Shown here: positions 13,701-26,438 of the stretch, piece after piece | Layout: the number at the start of each line of letters is the position of its first letter | Numbering within the stretch: the first letter of the stretch is position 1 | Assembly (NCBI GenBank): GCA_964036275.1 | Contig: OZ038435.1 | Coordinates: 1,984,001 to 2,048,000, forward strand | From: Litoditis marina | Taxonomy: Eukaryota > Nematoda > Chromadorea > Rhabditida > Rhabditidae | Reading direction: 5' to 3' | DNA: 64,000 nucleotides | Translations under genes and position numbers: made by a program | Notes under the pieces: generated by a model | What the model saw: the letters and a program-made list of their open reading frames with translations, nothing else | What the model was told of the DNA's origin: nothing | Databases searched by the model: none

Positions 13701-16700
13701 GAGTACCTGTATTAATATAGTAAAGAGTTTGCCTGTGCAAACCCAATTAGTTCGTCTATTACAAACCCATGTTCTTACTTTCTCTGTCTCTGTTTCCTTC
13801 TTTCACTTTCTTCTTTCTCCCTCACTTTTTTGTTTTTCTTGGTTTTTACATCTTTGTTCTAGCCTTCCCCACGAAGCACAGTCAAGCCAAATGGGACAAG
13901 TCACACTACACGGGACCGCACGAGCTCACACTCAAATGGCACGTTTCACAGTTCACGAAGGACCTCAGCGAGAAAGTTATCAGGTATGAACTATGTGCTC
14001 GAACTATGGTTCAAGAAAAATTTACAAACTCTATACTCCAACAGGTTCATAAACAGCAGAACATGGAGACTATGTTTATGAACTTGATCTCAGATTAATA
14101 ATGAAACGAAACGAGGCTGTTCATTACATGTTATAAAAATATTAGATGTTCAAAGTTTGGCCATGAAGCATGTTTGTATTAAATGTTTCATAGTGTAGAT
14201 GTACCATACTTTTTTAATCAATCCTATCTTGTTTTAAAGTACTAAAACATGTGTGTTAGGATGTCTTATGTCTTGAGGAAACACTATATAACTGCTTCGA
14301 GACATTTTGTCTCACAATTCCAAACCACTGGACACCACCCAAAAAACCGGTTTACCGATATAACCGTTTTAGGCTATACATAACTGGTTGACTAATTTCC
14401 GATTTTCTCGATTTGCACGTCGCTTGTTGAAATGAAAAGGATAAAGACCGAATGAGTTACCATCAAGTAGGGATGGTGAAATAATTGAGTGAATAGTGAA
14501 ATTATCGAAGTATGAGTTTTGCACAATATGTAGCCGAGAGAAACATATTTTCAGATCAACCATTCACAAAGCTTTCCAATTGTGGTCCGGTCAATCAAAT
14601 TTGAAAATGCTTCCTAAGGTTGGTTGATAAAAGTTGCTATTTTCGCTATCAAATTTTTTTAAAATTTTTCCCGAAGTCAGTTTAGGTTAAGTGAATAGTT
14701 CCGAAAGGCACGATATTACGTGTTTTTGGAAACTCACTCAACTTCTCGAATACATCGTGCAATTCTGAAAAAGGATGAGTACCATCTCATTCGCAGCTAA
14801 TGCATGAGTTGAAATTTTCGTTTACTTGTTGTGGTGGAGATATTTATCACTTTCCCTTTCACTATTATCATTTAGATGACATTCCGATTCGAAGAAGTGT
14901 CGAGTAAAGAAGAGGCCGACATTGACATTTTGTGGGCAGAGGGCGACCACGGAGATGCTTATCAGGTTGGTCGACGGGCTACATCAAACTATAAACTACA
15001 GCTGAATGTATTGTCAGTTTTCTTGTTGAACCGAATTGTGGGAATCGAAGAAAATATAAGACATGGAGAATACAACTGGATGACTTTCGGTGAAAAGAAC
15101 GATATCGAAAACCATTACAATCCTTATCATATTTTTATCCTTGTTTTGGGCCCTAGATGAATGTAGGTATATTAGCTCCAACACTTGGTTAAGTTGGTTT
15201 TCGTTCTACTTCAACTCTAGTCTGCACATTTTGTGTGGGAAATATTGCCATCACAAAAAATATTTGTTTTGCTACTTTTTAGTTCACACATTGCGTTTGT
15301 TTGGTCGTATTTCCTTGGTTTTCACATTTGGTTTTTGAGTTTGCCTAATATTTCAGGACCCGGACAGCCCTATAAAACTTTCGGTATGCTTTGAGTACCA
15401 TTTTAGCATGCATACAGCTTTTGCCTAGGGTTTCGCCTTTTAGCTGCTGCAGCAATCTATGTTTCCGCTTTGTTAGAAGTTACGAGCTTTTTGCATGATT
15501 CTAGCTTTCGGCTATATACTCCTATGAGCTTTCAGTATGATGCTGAAACTACAGTATTCTACGATACGTAAAAAATACGTTAAGGCTACATACTCGCATT
15601 TACAAGCTCAGAGTATGATTTTCAACTTACAGTATCCTACGAGAAGGGCTATATTTGTAGCATACATGTTCATCGAATTCTATGCAATGCCACAGTGTAC
15701 ATAGTTTGGCATTCACTGCAAGACCACGTAATCTGCAGGCAATATTAGGAACAAGAGTCAAAAATCAAGCGTCCCTGGTCTTTCATAACTCTTTGCTCCA
15801 ACAAGTTTTTGCACCTGTCCTTCATAGAAACTGAATCACGCATCTAATTTAGAAGGTTTGCAACCTACGTAGGGGGTGTAAAGGAAGGACAACGACTTTG
15901 CTTACCGCGAAAATTACCACACCAATACAAACCCAGAAACCCTCTGAGTACGTATGCTAGACGATCCCGGCATCTTAATCCCATCCTGCGTCTCCTCAAA
16001 CATACGCTATTTCTCTGCTCTCACATCCCGCCGGGATGTAAGAGACGAGAAATAGCGAGGCAGAGCGAGAGACGCAGGATGGGATGAAGGTGCCGGGATC
16101 TTCTAGCATACGTACTCTGAAATACGACTAAAAGCTGTACTAGACTACGGTAGTAGAACCAGTTTATGAAATGAGAACCATGAAATCAATTGGAAACCAC
16201 AAAAACAAACTATGCTTTCTGAGTTTGTTTCTCGAACGAACTCAGAAACAACCTGCTCGCGCTGTTGAGTCCAATCCTTCCTATATCTTGTTATACCGTG
16301 TTGAACGTCCATATATCCGTGTCCACGTGCTGATCATGTGAATTGCACGTGTTCCTCAATTTCACGTAAAATTTTCAGTTTGACGGCGCCAGAAGCACGC
16401 GGGAGAATATTCTGGCGCACACGTTCTTCCCCGGTCTGGCCGCTCCATTGAATGGAGATATTCATTTTGATGACGCCGAAACCTGGGAAGTGGACCCCAA
16501 AAAAACCGAGGACAGGTAGGGTTCTCACCTTGTTCATGTGTTTCACGTTTCAGTATGGACCCGTGCAACGTGGAAACACAGCAGCATTCGAGCACGTTAC
16601 GTTATGAAACGTATGGTTATTGAGGTTTTTCTCATTAAATCTTTCCATTAGTCTACTACTAAATTTAAAATTTACTATAAAAGTTTTTATACGTTACGAT

Positions 16701-19700
16701 AATCAGAGTAGAGACTACAGAAAAAAATACAATTACCCCTCACTAATGACATATTTAATCCGAAATGAATAAATTACGGTAGATTGTAAAAAGTATCATA
16801 ACTGCAGCTGGCAGGCATATTACTTGCTTCTTTGAACTTGACATATAGCATGAATACAATTAGTTGACCGTAAACGTAATACTGTAGGAATTAATTAATG
16901 CTAAATGACGTATTTATAAAAAACTTTGAACTCCAGAAAACGTACACAACGACACATATTACAACATAGTGACTCTATTTTTATCGAACCTGAGTCACTT
17001 CGGAATAGAGATTAATGAATCAAACGTGTAGCTAATTGATACACTAAGTGCTATTAGAAACTTGTCCTTCAAGATTAATTTATTGCAGATACGTAATCAT
17101 GAGGTAATTCAGCTACTACTTACAGGAAAAAAAGTTGATAAATATATAAATATGACGGGGCTAAGGTGTAGCGATTTTTGTCATTTCACAAAGACAACAT
17201 CTCGTTTTTACTTTGCTTTTCAAAGAGTTTTTGCAACAAACCAACTTCCATCAAACTTTAAATAGTGGAAAACCACTCAAATAATCACAAATTTGAAGTA
17301 AATATGACAAACAACGTTCTGGACGAACACAAACCACTGGTTCATGTTGATTACTTAATTCTTTTATAGTTAGTTAGTTAAACATAAATCATTTTCAGCA
17401 ACAGTCGCTTCTTCCCCTACGTGTTGGCACACGAGATTGGTCACGCACTCGGACTGCAACATTCAAGGAAAACGTCAGCTGTGATGAGTCCATACTACAA
17501 GTGAGTCAATATGAATTGAACGGTCGATAATCAAAATGGGTTAGAATGAAACGGGTTGAAACTTAGGTGAGTATCCATTAAAAAAGAAATTATTAAGTTA
17601 GTCATATAGAGTTAAATCAAAGTATTAGAAAGAAAAAACCCAATTATAGTAAGTAGAACATATAAAGTTAGAACATGATGAAAGGTTTCTTGTTCTTGTG
17701 TTTTTTTTTCATATAAATGAATAACTCAGCAATTACAATTACCCTAACAGCATTAGATTAGTTAAAATAAATAAAAAAGCTTCACCATCGGGTAATCACC
17801 TCCTTTTTTTACAAACATTTTACATTCCATATTCACACAAAAACAAAAAAGCTTTCCGAGACACTGTTTTCTCTTTCGGCGTCCGGAAAACGGACCCCCA
17901 GCTTTCAGGGCTCAAATTTCTGGTTACAGCAACACGCCACTGGACCAGCTGAACCTAGATATTGACGACAAATGTGGAATCAACTGGAACTACGGTAAGA
18001 AATCACTCTCGGTAACTTTTCTGCACAGCTACTCACGAGTTATTCGTTTTTTTTGTTGCTAGGCATTTGACTAGAGCAGTATTTACAATGATACCTACAT
18101 ATAAAAATAAACCTTTGGAACCTACTCTAAATTTGATAAATGTAGAGGAAACCGTGTTAAAAACCTATATTGAGAAAGGAGCGGTTGAAAATGTATTGAG
18201 TGAGAGGTCTAACCTGTTTTCAGTCGGACCCTCGAACTTCTGTCTTTTTGTCTGGTTGATGTCAGAAATTGTTCCCCTGCACAATGATTCGGACATGCAC
18301 GGCTCTGGTGAGTCCAAATAAACCGGCTTGTTTTTCTAAATATTTGGGTACCAAGGTTGGTTCAGAGCCGAACGTGCCAGTAGGGGTCTCGACTGTAATT
18401 GCAGATGTTTGGAACCTGGTTCGGGTACTTCTTCAAATGCCACTAATTTGGAATATGTGTGTAATAAGAAGAGTTAGTCATGCATTACTCTCATAATTAA
18501 ATTGTTCTTCGAATCTTTTGAGTTTAAGACGAACAATTAGTCATAAATTACTTAATTATATTTCATACTGAACATTGTTCATTCTTCAGTCTCCAGTTCC
18601 GATCACGTACTCCCGGGAAATCACAGAGTCAAGTCGAAGCGGATACTGAAAAGTAAGTAATTACACAGTTAACACAATTATACAAGTTATATAAGTTGTA
18701 AATGAATCAATTTGTAAAGATTAATAGGCAAATTGACCAATTTTTCAATTACTCCTGTTAGAGAACAAACTGCAAACTCTACCGTAGGTGTTGCTCCAAT
18801 TAAGTCAAGTTAAGATTTTAGAGACTTGTGTACGGTAACTTGATGTTATTTGTAGCTTTGAGGAACACTCATTTACTGATTGAATCACTATCACTAGAAG
18901 TAACATTTACGTGATTAAATTCACAAACTTCTAGTGATCAACGAAAAAAACAGATTATTCGTTCTTAGAATATCTCGTTACAAGTTCACCAAGCTGTCAG
19001 TCACTAAGACCAGCTAAAACGTCTAATAATTGCACTTTAAGCGTACAAACTGTGTTGTGGTCAGGTTTTTCAATTGATTGTCCTTCGTAGGTGTAACAGA
19101 AAGGGCAAAACCGCTGAGATGAAAAGCAAAATAGATAGTTGAACCTAAAAAGGGATTCCGTGACATAAAAACAAGTGATTGTTTCTAGTATGAATTAGAG
19201 TTCACCCTGACGCGAAAGTTGAAAGATAGTCATACTCACTCGATATCACTTGCACCAGACTCAGAAAACCAGGTGACCTTTCACGTGCGCCACTGAAACT
19301 CACGTGACACGTGAGAGGACATCGTGTTTTTGACGTTGCGCGTAAGTATAGAGTATCGATTTAAGATGTTCGCATTCCTCGATGCACAAACAGCAACGAT
19401 CTACAGTCGTTCGCCGCCAGAAAATTGCACCGCAACCTGCACTTCCCGTCCGAGGAGGCTAGGAAGTACAGTGAGTTTTTTCTTCACATAATTTATACTT
19501 AACCCCCCCCCCCTCTATATTCATCGACTTAGACCTAAACATAGTATTCTGATAGTTCTTGTTTCGTTTTCAAACAATTATACCTCACATGATTTTAGTC
19601 AATTACTTTGAGATAGAGAGCTCATTTCAAAATCTATTTTCAACTAAACCTCAATGTTGTGGTAATCCACAAATTTGAGTTATAAGGCAATCTCATGATA

Positions 19701-21823
19701 ATCGGACGAGATGTCTACTGACACAGCAGATGATTTGGTGTCATTTTTTTTAACTTCATCCCGACATTCCAAGCGATTGCTTTTTAATAACACATTTTCA
19801 GGTGACGTCGTGTGTAACTTTTTGGCTGGTCTTCACGTGTACAGAGGCGGTCCCAACTATTCTTCTGATGATTCTATTGTGCGGGAATTTCATGGTGTTA
19901 ATAAAGAGGTGAGCAGAATATGTTTTCTTCGAAGGTTTGCGTTTCTTACTCAGAAATAGGATTTGAACCCTAACGTGTGATTATGTAATGTATACAACCA
20001 GCTAGATAAAGCGGTGTAAGCTCCTAGGTTGCCGTCGCAACTAAGTATGAGTCAGCTCACAACATCCTGCCAATAACACGATGTTGCAGCCTAAGCTTAA
20101 CGAAAGGCTCGTTAACGTCGATGAAAATATGTCATTCATAACTTCTCGGATAAGTCCCTGGTTCACGCTCTCCGAAGTTAGTATTCTTCTTCTGATAACC
20201 TCTCACCCATGTAGCTCACTGATAGTTCAGTCGGACGTACTTTCGTTGCGCGCTGCCGTTTGAAGCCTTGACCCGAAAGTGCGAAAACAGTTTCTAAGTT
20301 CGTGATCAAGTTTTGGTGTCGATTGAGCGAAGAAAGTAGATATGTTTCGCACCTGGGGAAAGAAAACATTTGATAAAAACGATTAAATTGATTTATTTTG
20401 TGTGAGGCTCTAAAATCTAACGTTATCTGGAACATTTTCCACATTTTCTTATCTTGCTCGCAGTACCTTTCTCACTAAATTTGAAGTAAAATTAGGTTTC
20501 GCGGACTTTCTGCTTATTGTAGTTTTGAATATTTACCAAAAACTCGAATGTGGGGCAACATTGCATCTCCAAGCCTCTACTTTTCACGAAACTTCAAAAA
20601 TAGCATCATTACAGCGCCATTTTGTAGAACTTCCTTCTGACCTTTCTTCTGCAAAAAGTTCGCTGAATCCGCATTCTCGTTTACTATAAGTGTGCGAAAC
20701 AAACAACTCTGATCACATGGAATAATCAGCGGGAAGGGTCACCTAAGATGAAAACCAGTACAAATCGCGAATCGGTCAACTCGCCGGCTCTAACCATGTG
20801 ATCATGGCCCTAATTGGTTGGAGAACAACAACAACAACTTCCTTGTGGTCAGAGAGAGTGGTAATATTAATCTCTAGTTGAGAGGGAGGTGATAGTAAGG
20901 ATATGGTGGTGGTACCGGAACCGGGCACCTGTTGTTGCAGCTTAGTTGCTGCTACAACATTGTGAACCGAATGTTCAACATGTGAAAACGAATTGATATC
21001 TCTTTCGAACAGTATTTTGGTCCAAAATGACGAATATTTTACTTCTGCCCAGCAGTTCTCCTATATCTAAGGAACTGTCAGCAGTTCTCCTATATCTAAG
21101 GAACTGTCCGAAATCAACTATCATCTCAAGCAGAATTTGTTAAAGAGTATCTCTTACGATTCTGGAGCCCAAGTAGATCTTTTCTGCCTCTGTTAGACTG
21201 GACGCGCCTAATCATCAAAAATGATGTTATATGAATGATGTTTAGTTTGTTGTTTCCAGGTTTCCGAGTTTGGTCCAGTTTCTTCTAATTCAATTCGTCG
21301 TTTGGCTAGGCGAGCAGAGCGTAAGCTCGAGCAAAATGTGGAGAGCGTTTTCGGTAAGCCAGTGTTTCGTAACTTTACTCATGTGTTTCGATTTTCAAAT
21401 TAGGAAGATAGAGTTGTTAACACAAATTTGCATCTGAAAACCAGTGCTAGAGTTTTTCTGGCTCGTATCATAGTTGTCAGATAGTTTGGCGACACATCGA
21501 CATAGTCAATGTAGTATAGAGAAGAAGTATGTATAGTCGTCGCCAACGGAAAGGCGGTAGGTACTGTATATCTCACTTCCCGCTGTGTATACACGCATGT
21601 CGTCTATTCCAAAACATGCCGCTACGTCCTCTAATAGCGCGGTGGTTAGCGGGCGGCTACGAAACTTTTGCTCGCAGGTTCAATTCCGCTGAGATACAGA
21701 AGTTTATAAATTCGGCACCCATTATAGCTTTCTTTTCTGAATCCTCCCATTACAGATCCCTCCTACTTCAACGAAGAGTTCTTCGACGGCTTTCTACCCG
21801 CGTATCTACGCTACTCGCAATAG
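7796..21823 (+). CDS. Secreted matrix metalloproteinase, furin-activated, no hemopexin domain
   Basis: Fifteen exons: 7796-7876, 12588-12668, 13446-13563, 13863-13983, 14555-14618, 14876-14965, 16379-16515, 17399-17500, 17930-17994, 18224-18307, 18590-18656, 19394-19470, 19802-19908, 21260-21353, 21756-21823. They give 451 residues. It is a zinc endopeptidase expected to cleave extracellular proteins. Visible features are a hydrophobic signal peptide (residues 1-15, MWLLPFLPILILAAP), a short prodomain, the cysteine switch PRCAQPD (76-82), a basic convertase site RRKR (89-92), the zinc motif HEIGHALGLQH (242-252, ligands His242, His246 and His252, catalytic Glu243) and the Met-turn VMSP (259-262). 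After the catalytic domain come about 150 residues that I cannot assign. There is no hemopexin repeat. The exon ending at 18656 uses the second of two overlapping donors, because the first (18652) would break the frame. Family assignment is firm; which zmp paralogue this is cannot be decided. Confidence 0.9.
11098..11138. repeat. Dispersed hairpin repeat, copy 6 (short)
   Basis: It begins TTGTAGTTTTGTC and ends GGATCAAACTATG, with only about 15 bases between the arms. Confidence 0.5.
11450..11519. repeat. Dispersed hairpin repeat, copy 7
   Basis: It begins TGTAGTTTGATCTCGCTACA and ends ACATCAAACTACAA. The left arm is identical over 20 bases to the copy at 22701. Confidence 0.65.
15946..16116. 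mobile_element. 171-bp palindromic MITE, copy A
   Basis: It has long terminal inverted repeats beginning GAGTACGTATGCTAGACGAT and ending with the near-exact complement. The whole element folds back on itself around CCCGCCGGGATG. It lies in the metalloproteinase intron 14966-16378. A second copy of the same length sits at 23551-23721. Confidence 0.85.
21050..21107. repeat. 29-bp tandem duplication
   Basis: Two exact adjacent copies of a 29-base unit starting CAGCAGTTCTCC, inside the metalloproteinase intron 19909-21259. Confidence 0.85.
21626..21697 (+). ncRNA. tRNA-like sequence with A and B boxes (pseudo-tRNA or SINE head)
   Basis: The stretch TAGCGCGGTGGTTAGCGGG resembles the internal A box and D arm of a tRNA, and GGTTCAATTCC, 34 bases further on, matches the B box and T loop. 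The acceptor-stem ends do not pair, so this is not an intact tRNA gene. It lies in the last intron (21354-21755) of the metalloproteinase gene. It may be a tRNA pseudogene or the head of a tRNA-derived SINE. Confidence 0.4.
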
Positions 21824-22295
21824 TGGCTATGTTCTCGCATAATCTGGTCTTCGGGTGTCTACCCCCGGGTGCCCGCGTGCGCTCCCGTACCTCCCCGTAC
21901 CTCTCCGTACCTAACCTCTGCGACGCTTCGTAAGCGCGCTCCACTGACAACAGCAATATCGGTAGTCTCTCTCTAGTAGTGTGTTTCGTGTATACTGTAT
22001 ACATATACGTGTGCTGTGTGTGAATAATATTACTAAACTCATCATGCTACTCTCTTGACGTGTGTTCTCTCTACGTTGTATTAATAATAATAATCTGACT
22101 GCAGGTCCCAGTCGTGTAATCCCCGAATCTTGTCCGTGGTAGTACGTGTGTTCTTCTGTGTGTTGTTGTGTGTGCGATAGGTACGCGGCGCGTGTAGCGT
22201 GCGCGGTCCGCGATCTCCCTTCCCCGTTTCGTGTATGTGCAATTTTGGCTAGACTTCGCCGAGCCCGCCAGCCTGACGATGTATTCAATTGTAGG

Positions 22296-22301
22296 AATAA
22301 A
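22296..22301 (+). terminator. Poly(A) signal of the metalloproteinase gene
   Basis: A canonical AATAAA lies 473 bases after the stop codon at 21821-21823, followed by a T-rich stretch. It is the only canonical signal shortly after the stop, so it probably defines the 3' end. Confidence 0.6.
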
Positions 22302-22700
22302 GTTATTTATTGAAACCGGTTGTTGTGCTCTTGGAGAAAATGAATCACATTGAAAATAGTGGAATTATTATAAGATTTGTGAAAGAAAAGATGTAAAGCG
22401 AAAAAAAAAACAGAAAATAGCACAAGAGAAAAAGAGAAAGTAAACAACAGGGATGAGAGCCAAGACGACATAGTTTTCAATTTTACAGAAACCTCAGTAA
22501 AACTTCATTTACTAGGTGTATATTACCAAGTTAATAAAAAAATCCAAAGTTTTTTTTTTATATTAAAGCAGTCCAAAGTTTATATTTAACTTTTACATGA
22601 ACTTGCCTAAGACACTTTCCAGCGAACGATTGGGGTCAAAGTGACTCTGTATTTGACTATAAGTTTAGCAATACAATACTATGGAAAGTGACCAATTTTT

Positions 22701-22768
22701 TGTAGTTTGATCTCGCTACACGCCATTTTTCATGCATGTCGACCAAAAATCGGTGTGATCAAACTACA
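22701..22768. repeat. Dispersed hairpin repeat, copy 8
   Basis: It begins TGTAGTTTGATCTCGCTACA and ends GTGTGATCAAACTACA. This is the best-conserved copy and lies between the two convergent genes. Confidence 0.7.
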
Positions 22769-22844
22769 AACTCAGCAGGAGAGAGCAAAATAAGGGGAAA
22801 TTAGTATGAACTTTCTTTAGAAATAGCGAATCTTTCTTAGACAA

Positions 22845-24635
22845 TCAGACCCATCCCTCGGGCGGGTTCCAGCCAAATCTGGTGAGCATTCGGTTGGTGA
22901 GTTTGATGAATTCCTGTTGAGATTCGATTCTCGTCTTGCCCAGCAGCTTTTTCCATTCCTCGGAGCACTTCAGTTTTGCGTTTCCATCTGTGAAAAAAGG
23001 CGATTTTGTGAATTTTGTCGCAAACACAACATGTTTCACGTCAAACATGAATTTACTACAGACTACACGTAACATGTAACTATACATGTAATACATGCAT
23101 GTAATGTAATACAAAAACGCATGTAAACAATTTCTGTGTCTGCAAAAAAGGTGATTCTGTGTTTTTTGTCGCAAACACAACATTACGTCAGAGACGAAGG
23201 TGACAGTTCGCCTAATAGGACTCAATGAAAATGGACTTAGATGCCAAACTTGAGGAGAGAACGTCTTTAGGAATGAATTGTCGTTGGAAACAGGTTGTAA
23301 AACTCAAATACAATTGTGGAAATAGGGAGCGAATAATGTGTGCTTTTTCGCGATCGTGGACACTTATCGGGCTTCCAAACTTCAGCAAGACTGTGTATAG
23401 AAATCAGACTACAGCGAAAAATTGAGCATTTTATAGTGCTGGTTAAATCAAAGATGATGACACTTTTCTATTATTGCGGTCCTATGTTCCAGATTTCGGT
23501 TACATTAGTATCCATATTATCAGTAGCTCAAGATGTATTTTTGAAGTGTCGAGTATGTACGCTAGAAGATCCCGGCATCTTAATCCCATCCTGTGTCTCC
23601 TCAAACGTACGCTATTCTCTGCTCTCACATCCCGCCGGGATGTAGGAGACGAGAAATAGTGAGGCAGAGCGAGAGACGCAGGATGGGATGAAGGTGCCGG
23701 GATCCTCTAGCATACGTACTCAGTTGTTTTTACTGCTCACCGTAATCCCCTACAGTAGCCTGCATGTACAATGCGTCCAGCTCTACCAGTTTCTCTTCCG
23801 GCACGTCGAAATTCCCATGTTTTCCCTTGTAGCCGGCACGACTCATTTTATCGATTGCATTGGCGAAATCCTGAATATCTTATGTATTTGAAATTAAGTA
23901 ACATAACTAAATTTGACAGACATCATTTTATTTGTACCAACTAGCATTTTTTGTGAAGAGAATAATGTGTAGGTGAGCAAGAAGCAATAATGCAGGGAAA
24001 CAGTTTTTTTCACGAGTGTTTTGCACGCTTGCGTCATAGTCTCGATTTTTGAACTTTCACTGTGGAAGATATGAGATCTAGCAACATGTGACTTTATAAT
24101 GGAGAAATTCCGTATATTGTCACCTTGTTTCTCCACAAGTCTCGGTCGTCCTTCTTTCTTCTCTCCCAATAAGCACGGAATTCCAGTGCTCTCTGTTTTC
24201 CCTCCACCATTTCTCGCTCCCATTTCTCCCATCTGAAATGTCAAGCTGATCGAAGAATAAAAAAAAACAGAATCTGCGCCTGAGGGGCTAAAACGCTCAC
24301 CGAATGTTTGATACCCGCCTGAACCAACCACAGTACACCAACAGTATTCAAAATCAAGCGTCATGAAGAAACGGGTTCGTTTAAAATATAGTTTCGTACA
24401 TCATACAGTACAAAGTTGCATACATGAGCATGCTTTTGCCTGCTTACTGAATTGTTCAACATGATCGATAACTAGATTTTACTCTTTGGTTTCATTAGTA
24501 TTTGGGAGACAGATTCTCCCAAAAGAAATTATATTCATTTTCTCTCTCAACGAATTTAAAACAGAACGTTTCAGTGTCAACAAACCTTTGCTTCTGTTTC
24601 TGCGCCTCGTCGTACTTCTTAGTGTCAAAATCCAT
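22845..24635 (-). CDS. Acyl-CoA-binding domain protein
   Basis: Four exons on the minus strand: 24635-24586, 24232-24124, 23870-23741, 22987-22845. All phases close, giving 143 residues. The C-terminal 85 residues follow the acyl-CoA-binding protein pattern: an FANAID start, then LDALYMQATVGD (the conserved Y-x-QAT-x-GD helix), a W-x-x-L block and a final helix. Such proteins bind long-chain acyl-CoA esters in the cytosol and act as carriers. The N-terminal 53 residues are strongly charged (WEKWERE, WERRKKDDR), which is unusual for the single-domain form. A TTTCAG acceptor eight bases before the ATG suggests trans-splicing. Intron 3 carries a 171-bp MITE only 19 bases from the donor site. An open frame runs upstream in the same frame (see 24640-25146). 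Confidence 0.82.
23551..23721. mobile_element. 171-bp palindromic MITE, copy B
   Basis: Same length and about 95 percent identical by eye to the element at 15946-16116, with the same foldback structure. It lies inside intron 3 of the acyl-CoA-binding gene, close to the 5' splice site. Some bases where the arms of copy A pair are mismatched here. Confidence 0.85.
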
Positions 24636-24643
24636 TATGGTTA
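24636..24643 (-). promoter_or_regulatory. Probable trans-splice acceptor of the acyl-CoA-binding gene
   Basis: On the minus strand GTTTCAG is followed by TAACCATA and then the ATG. This matches the nematode splice acceptor, so an SL leader is likely added at 24643. Confidence 0.55.
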
Positions 24644-25146
24644 CTGAAACAGGATGTTTTTGACAAACCTTAGTAATTATTTGTAACGATCTGACTGATC
24701 TAATTGATAATGGAACATTGAGTCTCTTCTCTCTCAAAATCAATAGCTCCATAAGTTTGACCTCTTCAACACCTCGAATCACGTGCTCTCGTAAGTTGGA
24801 GGCTCGACGTATAGCCCTAAGTTCCAAACCTAACATATAAAGAGGTTCAGTATCACGCTTCAGAATAAAACACGCTAGAGGCAGTTTCTGGAAAACTCCT
24901 AATTCCAACATTCGCTCATGTCGCTCCCAGTGTAGCAGATTAGCAAACAAAAACCTGTTTGATTTTCGCCAGATCAGTTGAAACTGGTGTTTTTTGCTCA
25001 TCACCAAAATACCACACAAAGAAATGTGCACTTTGCCAGGTGATATGGTAGACTTTCTGACGTAGATCTTCATGTATGTCAGTCGAATTGTGACAAATCG
25101 CACAAATGCGCGAAAATAGAGTTTGAAACGGCGCCATATGTATCAT
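24640..25146 (-). pseudogene. Unrecognised coding-like stretch with one frame change
   Basis: An ATG frame runs from 25139 to about 24950, where the frame closes in a run of T. The neighbouring frame then stays open down to the start codon of the acyl-CoA-binding gene and continues in the same frame into its first exon, 202 open codons in all. The composition looks like a real helical protein (many Leu, Arg and Glu), but I recognise no family. It could be a gene with a one-base frameshift near 24950, a gene with a short undetected intron, or an alternative 5' extension of the acyl-CoA-binding protein. Chance alone is unlikely for this length at this base composition. Confidence 0.35.
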
Positions 25147-26438
25147 TTGTCGCGCCCGAAAAGTGCACTTTAAGATCTTCTACGGAATTCAAAACTTTTG
25201 TATTTAGTGAATTATATTCGTAAGTTGAGGTCGAAACACTACTATGATCGTAAACACATCCTTACTGCCTTTACGAACTACACAAAGCTATTTAGGCAAT
25301 GGATAAGTACCGTAAAATAGACACAAAGGACAAAGAAATGTTTTCATCCCGGGATTTCCACTTGATAGGAATGAGAACCACTACATGACGTACTAATTTG
25401 TTGAACAAACTATTCTAGCCCTTTGGTCAGAAGAGTAGGCTTACCCAACCGAGAAAATAATTATAACCAAAATACATACTCCTTCCAATAGGGCTCGCTT
25501 TAGGCAGCGCAAGCGTTAGCTATACCGCTGTGATTGTAGTTTGGTGCTTCGTACCTATAGATGTGACTCTTATATTTTTACTGTGATTACAACTGACGTT
25601 CGGTAACCTATCCATACCAATAGGAGTACTGTATACTTCAACAACTTCCGCCTAGAGCACTTCAGACATGAACATTCATCATATTCGTTTTTCGCTGACT
25701 AGGGCGAACAAAACAGCTATTTGTCCCACTTACAACACGACTGGGTCAAGGTTGTATACACAATAACATAGCGCTAATGTTATTAAAATAACACTTCGAA
25801 GAGGGGTTTCGGATTAATATCCCATCTCGACCTTACAAATTGCCGATGTGAAATCAGTGAAGCGCGACGGTTGGTACAAGAACAAACATTCATAACATTC
25901 AAACGAAGAACAGACTCTAAAAATAAAATGAAAACAAAACTGAACAAAACAAAATAGCTATCACCAATAGGAGGACTGGCATGAGACTGTGGTCAACAGT
26001 TGTGCAGTGCCTCCTTATAATGCTCGCCAAATTAGCATAATTTCGAGAAATTTCCTCTCAATTGCAATGGTCCTAGTAGGACAAACAACAAAAACTATTC
26101 AATCATCAGCTGAACACTGGAAATGATAGAAACAGGAATAAAAACAAAACATACAGAAACATGGAAATACCCTGGCTGTTTAGCCATAAGAACACTCAAA
26201 AAATAACCAAACAATCAGAGAATCGGTAACCACTTGTACAAGAATAGATTATTATTAACCGGTACCATATGTACACAACTATAACCGTATAATGAGAGAG
26301 GTCAGAATGACTCACAAATTTGAAACATTCGAAAAGTAATGAGTAATGACCGGAAGTAGTTTGTGGTATTGTCGTTAACAAACTAGTGTATCTTTTGCCA
26401 AACCTTGTATACACTGTTCACTTGTTCACTACTTTCAT
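25147..26438. other. Intergenic region
   Basis: I see no gene. There is a half copy of the hairpin repeat near 25534 and AT-rich sequence. It separates the stop codon of PHAX (26439) from the next genes on the same strand. Confidence 0.5.
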
